Part shown: one piece after another, positions 35,664-46,191 of the stretch
How the letters are laid out: the number at the start of each line of letters is the position of its first letter
Position numbering within the stretch: position 1 is the stretch's first letter
Program-made: the position numbers and the translations under genes
Notes under the pieces: generated by a model
Databases searched by the model: none
What the model saw: the letters and a program-made list of their open reading frames with translations, nothing else
What the model was told of the DNA's origin: nothing
Source: Chlorokybus atmophyticus
Taxonomy: Eukaryota > Streptophyta > Chlorokybophyceae > Chlorokybales > Chlorokybaceae
Assembly (NCBI GenBank): GCA_009103225.1
Contig: RHPI01001168.1
Span: 581,395-645,394 of the forward strand
DNA length: 64,000 nucleotides
Direction: 5' to 3'

Positions 35664-38600
35664 TCAACAGTGTTCCGAGCTAGCCCCCCCCGCCCTCGCG
35701 AGTGCCGCCGCGAGTGCGACGCGCGTCTCTTGTATACCAAACCATGCGACGGTGGACCCGCGGTAGTAGCGGTGGTCCGCGGCGGACTCGGGGTAGATCA
35801 GGCGTCGCTGCGATAGAGGGACCTCGCGCATGGGGACGCCCGCAGCGAGCCAGCGGGAGAGAAGCTCGGGACGCGGCACGCAGAGAGCGTGAGTGGCGCC
35901 GCACGCGTCTTTGGTGGCGCGGAGACAGAGGGAGAGGAGGAGGGCCTGAGAGCAACGAGTGTAACAGACACGATGTTGAGCAAGTTGCAAGGGAATGCGA
36001 TGGCCTTCGTGTGAAGTGATGTGTACCGGACACCGTGCGTGTAACCTGATAGTGGGTGGGTGTGGATATGTGGATGCATGTGGGTGATAGTATGGGCTTT
36101 GCCTGTACCTGGGATACCAGCAGTCGGTCTATTGGAGGGGCCTGCGGTGTGCTTCTCGGTATCTGCAGACCCCACAGCTCCACCACGCCCTCGTACGCGT
36201 GTTGCTGGTTTGGGTCCTCGCCCCACGGGTCCTCATCCAGTTCCCACACGCATGTGCGCACGTACTGCGTCCCCTCTGTCGCCATCAAGCACCCAACTGA
36301 GAAACAAACAAGACGACGGTGTTGAGCATGCGCACGAGCAGATGCATACTCGTGTGCGTGTGCGCGCGCGCGTGAGTGGGTGTGGGCATGCTTGCGCATG
36401 CGCAAGGTTTTGGTTCTATGGTGCTGCGTAATGTATCCACACAACAGCAAATCATCCTCACAAGCAGCCATACATGGAATCCACCAAGACATACCGAGTG
36501 CATCCCCATGCGACGTGGCGCGTGCAACAATATACACCCCCTTGTCCCCAAATCCATCCCCAGCTGTTCCCAGGAGTGCCGCGACGGCTGGGTCGTCGCG
36601 CCCCACCGCGTTCAACGTCAATTGCACGCCGTCAGGAAGCCACAGCACCAGCGGGGAAGCCGTCTGAGAATTGATAAACACACGTGAGGGAGAGTGTGGG
36701 CGTGCGAGTGACGCGACGAGGGCGGGTATACACACCTCTTTAGGGGAGGTGAGAGGGCTTTGGGAAAGTGTCTCGGTAGCGAAGCCTTCTCCGTTGCGTG
36801 TGCACGACTGTGCTCTCGTGTTGTTGTTGTTGTTGTTGATGTTGTCTTCACGACCGCTCGTGCACGGGCTCTCGCACACCGTTACACACAAGGCCGGAGA
36901 GCTCACACAGACCGTTCTGCAGTCGATTGGCACTAGTGACTGCTTTGATGTTGGCTGCTCGGGTTTATGGCCATGTTGTGTCTTTCGCGTACACGAAGCA
37001 TGAGGAGACACAACTTGCTGAGCCGGTGGAGGAGACAACGGACTGCGCACAGAGGAAGGGGACGAACAGGGAGAAGAACACAACGTTGTCCCGCCGCCGC
37101 GCGCGCGCCGCGCAGTATCATACTGCTCCCTACGCGCACGTGGACTCTTTACCCCTCTCTCTCTCTCATCGCATCGCTGCGTGTTCGCGCGTGTCGTCGA
37201 CCGACTCAACAACTCGCAATACGACGGTCCCGCCTCCTCCGGCACGCGCATCACCTCTCCTTCAGGTGACGGCCTGTCCGTCCTGTTGGAGTAGACGGCG
37301 TTGCGTACGCGGCTGGCGTGCGACGCGTACTTGAGCGTGTTGTGAGTCTCGTCGAAGTCCAACTCGGAGGGACTCACGCAAGCGATCAGGACGGTGCGGG
37401 CGTTGCCGCCCAGACTGTCCTGCAAAGCCCTGGAAAAGGAGAGCTGTGGGTTCGAGAGAAAGAAGACACGGCGACGCTGCGTGTGCGCGCGCGTGCACGC
37501 GCATGTACATGTTTGGGTGTGTACTTGCAAGCATGCAAGCACGTTTGCATGTACATGCACACTTGTATGTGTAGCAACCATATTGTAGGCACAAGCGTGT
37601 GCATGTGCGTGTGTGCGCATGCGCGTGTGGTCATGTGCATGTGTGTGCATATCTGCGCACATGGGCATATCTGCATGTTTGCCTATTGCACACACCTGCA
37701 CCTATATGTGGGTGGGTGCATCTTGCTCATTGCTCAACCCACCCACCTCGTGAGTTTGCTGCTTCGATACGGTATGTGCGCCGCCCTCTTCCTCTCCCCG
37801 TACTCGCTGCACTCCGCGAGCGCGTTGATCACGTTCCCCAACGCAAGCAGCCCCGCGTTGATATGCGAAGCCTCCCTCAACGCGTCGCCCGTCACGCCAC
37901 TCCGCTTCACGCGTTCAGAACCCGCCAAGTCCACAAGCTGAAGTTTCGCAAAGGAGGTGTGGGTGTGTGTGACCAACACCTCGATGGTGAATATGGCGTG
38001 GGAGCGGCTGCTGCTGTCGTTCAGGCGCGTGGTGGCGGTCATGCGGGAGAGGGAGGAGCGAGCGAAGAAGGAGAGGAGGTCGTGTTGGGTGGAGACCACG
38101 TGACGGCGGAGACCGGATACGCCGCCGATGCCGCCTTCAAGGAATGTCAAAGATCTGAGAGGAGAGAGGATGGGCAGAAACGTCAGCATGATGAGCATGT
38201 TGGGGAGACGACACACGCACGGGTTGACAGACAGACACACCGAGACATACGTGCACGCACACGCGCACAGAGACATGCATGCACCCGCACAAAAGGAAAC
38301 AATGCATGCATGCACACGCGCACATGCGAGCATGTGCACACATACGCACACCAGGCCACCTGCTGGGTGTGGAAGGGCACGCCAGATCATGCAGCTCCTC
38401 ATTGTATATCTGCGCCGCGCTAGCGGTGAGCACGACCTCCGCGCACTCGCCGCTCTCCTTCTGTAACACATCACATCCGACACGTCACACTCATGCCCTC
38501 AACAACAACCCAACAACACCCACCCACTCAACATGTCGTCATCCTCACCCGCTCACTGGCGATGGTGCAAACGGCCCTCACTACCCGCTGCAACAGACCC

Positions 38601-39737
38601 TCGTCGCACACGCCATCGCGCGTGGGTCCACCCGCCATCGTGTGCGTCTTGCCCGAGCCCTGTTGGAGGGTTCGGGTGGGTGTGTCGGCACATGTTGTGC
38701 GTGTGCATGTGTGTGCGTGTGCATGTGTTTGCTTACTGTTTGGCCGTATGCTAGGATGGTTGCGTTGAACCCGTCAAATAGGCCGGCCACGAGTGGCGCG
38801 ATGCACTCGTCGTATATGTGGCCCTAAACAACAGTGAACACTTGTGGGCTTTAACCTCTTAACTGCGTGGTTTGCGCTGTGCGAATGCTGAGTGTGTGTG
38901 TGTCCCTACTGTGGTGTGGTGGGGGCCGAAGCAAGATCCAAACGGGAAGGAGCGATGAGACACATGCAGCTGCAGATGAGCCTGCATAACACAACTTTCT
39001 GTACTACGTTGCAGTAGTCGGCACTCGTTTGACCCACCATAACAGACGATACTGCACAACATGCTTCGTGCGTGCGTGCATGTGCAATGCTCCACCCACC
39101 CACCCACCCACCCACTCACCTCGTTGTCCACAGGTCGCAGCACCACCCCCTTCCGCGTCACCGCCACGCACTCCCTCGCCCCCGCCCCCTCCTCCCGCTC
39201 CGACATCGGCCGCACCCGGACGCACGTCCGGACGTCGCCGTCGGGATCCGCGCCCTGCTCGCGCCAAGACTTGGAAGGGGGGGAGGAGTGGCGGGCGGGA
39301 GCGGGTGATGAGGGGACGGACCTGATGGGGAATGGGGGAGGTGTCAAGTGCGTTGTTGATTGCGAGAGAGTGTGCTGTAGTACTCCGATCCCATGCTTTG
39401 AGTATGCGCGCATGCGTGTGGGCATGCGAAAAAGCGTGCGTGCGTGCGTGCGTTGCGTTGCGTTGGTATGCTGTCAATTGAACAGCCAAGAAGTCAGTAG
39501 ATTCACAATGACAGCTGTATCTGCTCTTTGAGACACGCTGCTTGCAAGTGCACGATCGCTTCACGCCAGACAGCATGTCACTGGCACGCACGATGTGGCT
39601 TGTTGAGCACCATAAAACCCAGCAGCAGTCGACTCACCATGATACTTGAAATGCATTGCGAAGTGTATCTACCTTGCTGGCGGTGCTGATGAAGGTCGGG
39701 ACTGTCCGCCAGCATAGTGCATGGGTACCCGACCCAT
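35664..39737 (-). CDS. Kinesin motor protein with C-terminal N-acyltransferase (GNAT)-like domain
   Basis: N-terminal kinesin motor: start ATG 39737 ([20 protein letters not shown]), a Pro/Ser-rich leader, then [39 protein letters not shown] (P-loop split by an intron), [10 protein letters not shown], switch I NDSSSRSH, switch [31 protein letters not shown] and the motor end [20 protein letters not shown] (about 37270). The same frame runs on through a Ser/Pro-rich linker with a poly-Asn run and no visible coiled coil. It then enters [70 protein letters not shown] and [20 protein letters not shown], with TGA at 35664. The last part has the beta-strand and helix pattern of GNAT or autoinducer-synthase-like acyltransferases; this is inference. 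The splice phases fit. The motor call is firm and the fusion likely. Confidence 0.8.
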
Positions 39738-40403
39738 ATGTGGCCCCACCAACTCACCGCAACAGTCAACACAACGATACCATAATCAACACACTTTTCC
39801 GAGAGCTATACACGTCCCTTATGATTGTCCGTTGTGAATTACGCTTGAACCCTTGTGGTGTGATGTCGCACAAGATACCGCACAACAGCAGAACAGATCA
39901 ATCGGGCACACACAAGACAAGAGAGAGCCAGCATCAGCTGCGACTAAGTGACTACAAAAGCCAATGCCTCTGTATGTGTGGGTTCAACAATGTGCATCGC
40001 AGAGAGAAGTGAAAAGGTGGGAACACACACATTGCGAGCTCTACTACTCTGCTTACACACAGACACCGCCGTGCCACAGGACTTGCGCGGCAGCAAATTT
40101 TTTAAATAATAATCCTGTCTGTGTCTTGTAGTCAAAGCTTGCGCCGACCGTCCGATGACGCTGATTGCCGGCGCGGATGCGACCGACGTTCGACAGTGCG
40201 TCGTTGACTTAAGCTGTATCAGCGCTAAAAGGCGAATTGAAGGTGTCATCATGGGTCCCTGAACCGACGGCGTTGCCCCTCATGTTACGAGTCATCAATG
40301 AGTCATCATCAGGTTACGCGGGTCGTCTGCCGTTGGAGGGCGGATGGGATGCACGCTATGAACAGAAAGCGGCAAAAGTGAGTTTGCGGGGAAGCTCCTG
40401 TGT
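39738..40403. other. Region between kinesin and tRNA-iMet
   Basis: Kinesin upstream region and the 3' flank of the tRNA gene. No other feature is seen. Confidence 0.5.
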
Positions 40404-40475
40404 TATCGGAGCTTGGTTTCGATCCAAGGACCTGTGGGTTATGGGCCCACCACGCTTCCACTGCGCCACTCCGAT
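40404..40475 (-). tRNA. Initiator tRNA-Met (CAU)
   Basis: A 72-base cloverleaf on the minus strand. Acceptor strands ATCGGAG and CTCCGAT pair perfectly, with discriminator A. The A box GTGGCGCAGTGG, anticodon stem-loop GTGGGCCCATAACCCAC (with the initiator GGG/CCC pairs) and T-loop GATCGAAAC (initiator-type A instead of TTC) are all as in plant and algal initiator tRNA. There is no intron, and a T-run terminator lies about 25 bases downstream. Confidence 0.96.
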
Positions 40476-40905
40476 GCGCATAGCACAACATGCATAATTG
40501 CTTATTTTTGGCTGTTTATCAAAGGACGCAGAAAATCATGTCGCATAGCTCCATTGCCTGACGTCCTTGTTGCCTTGTTGGGCTACTTGTGCTGAGTCAC
40601 CCCAAGTTGGTGCTTGAAGTCGTATCAATGTCATGCAACATGCCTTCAAGGCTGTCTCCCACAGCGATTAACCACAAACGCATGCACCGCCGCCCACTGA
40701 CGTCACGCCAGCCTCTTATGCATGCAACACCATGCCCGCAGCTATCAACACCAGCATGCAACTTTAAAAACAAATACCCCGGTTCTCCGTCGGATCTACC
40801 TCACACGTACTGTATTACAAGTTACATATAATACTCTGCACAAAATCCCAGCGCCAGCGCCAAGTGCAGTAGCGCAGCCCAACCCGCATGTTGTTGGTAT
40901 GTCCG

Positions 40906-43246
40906 TCATGAAAAGACGCCAAATCCAACTATTAGGCCAAAGGAGATGGGAAGCATCGACGAGCTCACAGCTTTGCTCAGCACGTCGCTTGGGAACCCTG
41001 TGTTGTCAACAATAGGGTGAGACAATAGTGCATGCTGTGTTGAGTGACGCAACAACGCAAAGCATACACACGCACACGTATGCAAAGACGCTGCGCACGC
41101 ACGCACGCACGCACGCACAGACGAAGACAAGTACTACTGTCGCCAGTACCTCACTTGCAAATATCGACCACGGCGATGCAACACATGTACGCACGCACAC
41201 GCACACAACAGCCCACCCCCACCCCTACCTTTCTGATAGATCTCCACCGCGCTCGCATACAGCGGCACGAGCGCTCCCGCCATGCACGCCGAGAACGCGA
41301 TCGTTGCCGGTCCGTACGCCGCCACCATCACGGTCACGATCCCCAGCATGACCACCGCGGCGAGTAACCCTCCCCTTTGACCGAACAACACGGGCAGAGT
41401 CTTGACGCCCGACAAGCGGTCGCCCTCGATGTCGTTCAGGTCCATCAGCACCTCGCGGAACATGATGGTGAGGAAGGTGAAGGAGGAGGGGAGGACCAGC
41501 TTGGAGAGGGAGGAGGGGCCACCTGAGGGGGGAGTTGGGGTCAGTGTGGGGTATTGGGTGTGGGGTCTTAGAGGTGTTGGGGGAAGCGGAAGGGGAGTCT
41601 GATGTGGGCGCGTGGTGCGATGGGTTACTGTTGTGTCCTAGTGCGAGTATGGAAGTTCGAGGGAAAGCATGTCGGGAGGAAAACAATAGTGGTGATGATG
41701 ATAACGGTGTTACCAATAACGACAGCAGTCATGAAAACGAAAATGATAATCATAATAGTTAAAATCAGGTAAACAGTTTAACCCTTGAGAGTGTGAGTGT
41801 TTGTACCTGCAACGAGTCCTCCTGCGAGTATGGCGCACGCGACCGTTGTTGCCACGGCTGCATTCTTGAGTAGCGGTATCCGTTTCAGTAGCGGCGTGTA
41901 CACGTACGTGACCATGGCTGCTGTGGACACGAGTAGTCGCGCCGCGCGTAGGTCGAGCCACGAGGTCGCGAAGAGCGTGACGGCGAACGCCGTGGCGGAG
42001 GTGAGTAACGCACCCTCCGCGCCAACGGTACCGCGGACAAGAGGCTTGCCGGGAGCGTTCACGCCGTCCGCGCCGGAACGGTAGTCGAAGTAGTCGTTGA
42101 GGATGTTGGCGGCGCAGGTGATCATCGCGGAGAGACCGGCGACGACCCACACGGAGGCGTTGCCGAAGACAGCCCTCAGGTTCCTGTGGATGGTGGTGGT
42201 GGTGGTGTTGGTCTACTGTGTGCAAGCGCGTGCATATACTTGCCTGCGCACACACGCACGTGTGTACGTACATGGTGGACACACACGCGTGTATGCACGT
42301 CCACGTGCACGTGCATGTGGTATCTGACATGCGATTTGTCCTTGTAAGCACTGCACTAGTCCCTTGCGCAGCTTCATTGGTCCATTACCCACAATAGCAA
42401 GCTACCTTGCATTGAGTGCTGCTTGTGTTGTTATGAGACCACTTGACAATGCTGACTGTGCGCAAGTCACGCTCGCACCAAGTCCTCCAATGTGGATGAC
42501 TGTGCCAACCAAGCTGTTCCACAACAAAAATGGTGTCGTGCAGCAGCGCACCTGCTTGAAAGCCAGGCGCCGAGGAAGACGAGTGTGGCCGATGGGGCGT
42601 AGTTGACCAAGCGAGCCATGGCGATATAACCTTTCAGCTGCTCCCCTGCATCTGCCGCCACTGTCGCTGCCGTTGTCGCGCTCGTGATGCTCTCACTAGA
42701 CCCACCACCCACGCCGCCACCGCCGCTACTGCTGGCTGCGGCTGTGCATACCGTCATTGCACGCCTACTGCAGATTACGAACACTTGGTATGCGTATGTG
42801 TACGTGTATGTACGTAGATGTATGTTCGTGAACACGCAGTCTTGTGTTGCTGTGTGACTGTTGTGTGTACACAGCCAGCACCAGCTTGACGACAACCAGC
42901 TGTTCACGCAAGTAGAATACAATACTTATCCTGTTGTGCACTGCTGTGGGAACTGCAAAGGTTGCAGATGGCACCAAGTTCTTGTGTAGAGTCACAGTTG
43001 ACAGCATCATACACAGGCGGGGGGATAAAGTGACCAAGGCACCTACCTGTGTGAAGGTAGACCCGAGTCTTGTTCTCTAAGTTTAGGCGCTTTGCACCTT
43101 CTCCCAGCGAAGCTCCATCTCAGAGTGGGCGGCGGCGGCAGACAAGAGCAACGCCGCCGCCGACCAGGAGAGGCACGAGGACAACTCCGCAACAGCAGCG
43201 GCGGCGTTGCTATCGCCGCCGCTGGCGTCAACGCCACAGCTACCAT
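40906..43246 (-). CDS. Plastid UbiA-family prenyltransferase
   Basis: Membrane prenyltransferase. Start ATG 43246 (MVAVALTPAAAIATPPLL), with an Arg/Ser-rich transit-peptide-like N-terminus over the first 90 residues. Exons join in phase: SHS|RRAMTVCT, ARLVNYAPSATLVFLGAWLSS|RNLRAVFG, ILAGGLVAG|GPSSLSK, VEIYQK|GFPSDVLS. The first Asp-rich motif is NILNDYFDYRSGADGVNAPG with KPLVRG; the second is LMDLNDIEGDRLSGVKTLP. Several hydrophobic helices follow, and the end is LIVGFGVFS with TGA at 40906. Length is about 370 residues. These motifs differ from VTE2 in this window and from chlorophyll synthase and COX10; they resemble prenylglyceryl-phosphate or quinone-ring prenyltransferases, so substrate and product are not assigned. 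Confidence 0.88.
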
Positions 43247-44497
43247 GGCAGAAAACTCAGACAAAGGCTACTTCCGCCTCTCCTCCGCCGCCGCCGCTGC
43301 GCGCGGATTGGTGTCGATGCCCCGGTCGCTGGCGGTGTCGTTGCGGTTGTGGGTGGGAACACACACATCACACTGCTCAGTTGTGCGCACCCGCCACACG
43401 TCGCGAATCCACGTCAGCCGCGCCTCTCAAACATTAAGACGACGCTCCGTGCCAGATGCATGCAGGCTTATGGCGCCGTGTAAGATAGCAGCACAGTATC
43501 TGATTATCTGTAGGCCAGATGCATTCCAATAGCAAGCATCAGCACCAAGCACCAGCACAGCAATGACTCTTATAGCAAGGGCATTGCAAGACTATATCTA
43601 TGTGCACCGCCTTATTAAGTGCGTGCAAGTGGGGTTTGGGAGGGGGGAGGGACAACCAACTAATTAACATGCGGAAAGCAGCGCCAGACGGTACAGTATG
43701 TCATTCGTCTAGCCCACGACACTAGAATAGGCCTACTCCGCCATAAGGTTTTACTGATTGTGAAAGTTGATCTCAAGTAGTACTTATCCTAAAAGTGCTA
43801 TTATAAGGGTATTTACTCAACATATTTCAAACAGCGTAATTAACATTTGCTCACGTATAATTACGCAACTCTTGTCACATGCATAATTTAAATTGTTTAC
43901 ACACTGAACTTTGATGATGCTAAATGCTTCATAAAGTTATTTGTATACATCGCTCCTTTCATGGGTCTCACACTATGCCACATGCAAGCACACATGACAA
44001 TCCACTGCAGTCCCTAAAGCACAACCCGCCCACGCAGAGCTGAATTCATCAGCATGATTGTTGTTACAATGCATACAAGTACATCATAAGATGTGTGATG
44101 CAAGTGAGTAAAGTTGCAAAGCTTATAACTACATATAATATAATGTCGTCGTCCATGTTGCCGTTGTGCATACCGCAGCCGCTCTGCACCAGGGCCTTAC
44201 ATATGCCTATGAGATGTCGATGTACTGCGTGCTAGCTGCTTACTTTTTGCCCCGAGGGCAAAGCCTGCTATTTCAGGGCCGAATCTTAGAGTCATAGGTC
44301 TTGCTGAGAGTGAGCTGCATATAAAGCTATGCCTTGGCCCTCATGCAATTCATGTCTGCTGCTTGCTTTGTTCGCGCACATTGTTAACATCTGATGGCAA
44401 CAGCAAATTCTAGTAAGTAGAGCAAGATTTGCTTGCTCTACATATCTGCTTGAAATTGCTGTTAGCAACTCTACCATTGGTTGTGCATGATTTATGG

Positions 44498-44576
44498 TGT
44501 AACGGGAAGGCACACTGAACAACCACAAATCGGCAATAGAAGCAGGAAGTCTTTTTTGGTCGAGTGGGCTGTGACG
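44498..44576 (+). repeat. 5' terminal direct repeat of the miniature LTR element
   Basis: Aligns end to end with 44923-45002, with one indel and scattered substitutions, mostly transitions. Confidence 0.85.
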
Positions 44577-44922
44577 TTGGTCATCGAGGCTTGAGACCCG
44601 GGTTCGATTCCTGCCCCGCACACGACTTCCGCGGTCGTTGTTTCTCGATCCTGAAACATCATCGTAAATGGTCACTTCATAAGCGTCATCATCGATGGGT
44701 TGCGACTTGCCTAACGGCAGTCGCGCCGACGTTCAGTCGGCAAGACGCGACCTGCCTGTCGGGATGCGACCTGTGGGGCCGGCAGCGGCGCGCAATGTGC
44801 GCGTCGACTAGTACGGGCCCAATTTGGCCGGTCTTTGGCAGTAGGGCCGGTGACCGACCCTGGGAACAAACCCCTGGGAGTGGGCAGCTGCCAAGGACGT
44901 CAGCGTTCTTAAGTGGGGGGAA

Positions 44923-45002
44923 TGTAACGGGAAGGTATATTAAATTAACCACAAATCGACAATAAAAGCACCAAGTCTATTATGGTCAAGTGGGCTGTGA
45001 CA
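44923..45002 (+). repeat. 3' terminal direct repeat of the miniature LTR element
   Basis: Begins TGTAACGGG after the polypurine tract and ends CA directly before the TATGG target duplication. Confidence 0.85.
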
Positions 45003-45227
45003 TATGGGTTTGTTATCCCAATATGATCGCATCAATTACATATACTTAAATAATAATATCATGCAACAATGTTTTCGTTGCCAATGTGCTCTAATGAACA
45101 CCAACGCAGTTTCAAGCGCACGCATGATGTGTGTATGCTAAGCGCCATCACTTACAACATCACAACTTATCCACCGCAGTATGCTTGTAGCAAGTTACAA
45201 ACGAGTGTACAAGATCCCCCGCCCCCC

Positions 45228-45592
45228 NNNNNNNNNNNNNNNNNNNNNNNNNNNNNNNNNNNNNNNNNNNNNNNNNNNNNNNNNNNNNNNNNNNNNNNNN
45301 NNNNNNNNNNNNNNNNNNNNNNNNNNNNNNNNNNNNNNNNNNNNNNNNNNNNNNNNNNNNNNNNNNNNNNNNNNNNNNNNNNNNNNNNNNNNNNNNNNNN
45401 NNNNNNNNNNNNNNNNNNNNNNNNNNNNNNNNNNNNNNNNNNNNNNNNNNNNNNNNNNNNNNNNNNNNNNNNNNNNNNNNNNNNNNNNNNNNNNNNNNNN
45501 NNNNNNNNNNNNNNNNNNNNNNNNNNNNNNNNNNNNNNNNNNNNNNNNNNNNNNNNNNNNNNNNNNNNNNNNNNNNNNNNNNNNNNNNNNNN
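45228..45592. other. Assembly gap, 365 N
   Basis: Run of N flanked by C6 (45222-45227) on the left and C15 followed by a CA repeat (45593-45620) on the right. The gap lies in a poly-C tract that probably blocked sequencing. Confidence 0.98.
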
Positions 45593-46191
45593 CCCCCCCC
45601 CCCCCCCACACACACACACATACCGCGGTAAACAATGATCATTCAATACACGCAAGGTAATGCCTATCAATGCTTACTCTGATCTGAACTTGCTGTTGTA
45701 CGCGCCTGCATAATTTTCTCTTTCTTCTTTGGTATACACATGCAAAGACCATGCGTAAGCACATAACACACATTTTCATGCAAATATACACAGCTTACAA
45801 GACCAGTCTATGCGAGTACATCATGTTCTTTTCAGACGACATGGGTGCACCGGATGCACCACGGATTTTGCAAGCGATGTACTTCGCAAGATCCCGTCCC
45901 ATCAGAATTGTGGCCCGATCAATGGAGCACCTTTGAGAATGAGGGTTGCACAGGTGCAACGCACTCCAAGAGATACGAGAAATGACCACAACCAAGCACC
46001 ACCTCCATGTCACAATTGTAAAATTAGCAATATACATAATTGCACCGCCGCGCGCTTACGGGTGTAGCACATGCTGATGTATACCAGGCTACAAAACTGT
46101 TGGAGCAATGCTATGATGCGCACTGACTCGCGGGTGAATGTAGTAGGTTGACACAAAACAATGGATACTGTGAGGGACTAGGGACTCAGCC

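Larger units (their letters stand above)
44498..45002 (+). mobile_element. Miniature LTR retrotransposon (TRIM-like), 505 bp
   Basis: Two direct terminal repeats, 44498-44576 (79 bp) and 44923-45002 (80 bp), about 80% identical. Both begin TGTAACGGGAAGG; the second ends CA. A 5-bp target duplication TATGG flanks the element (44493-44497 and 45003-45007). One base after the 5' repeat, TGGTCATCGAGGCTTGA (44578-44594) resembles the primer-binding site expected for the initiator tRNA of this window (TGGTATCGGAGCTTGG), with one insertion and a two-base swap. A polypurine tract AAGTGGGGGGAA (44911-44922) precedes the 3' repeat. There is no coding capacity, so it is non-autonomous. A Pol III A box (44557-44567) and B box (44601-44611) are also present. 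Confidence 0.78.
43247..46191. other. Intergenic region with a miniature LTR element and an assembly gap
   Basis: AT-rich after 43600. It contains a partial copy of the dispersed repeat (44462-44485), the LTR element (44498-45002) and the 365-base gap. No protein gene is supportable. Confidence 0.6.

Noticed and set aside
35680-37701. A single 673-residue minus-strand protein
   Set aside because: The frame reads through introns with CA-rich tracts and switches out of the true C-terminal frame; the spliced model ends at 35664 instead.
44557-44625. A tRNA gene, suggested by clear A and B boxes
   Set aside because: Acceptor and T-stem do not pair properly and no anticodon arm is convincing; the boxes belong to the LTR-flanked element.
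45069-45670. Open frames crossing the run of N
   Set aside because: They exist only because N is translated as X.
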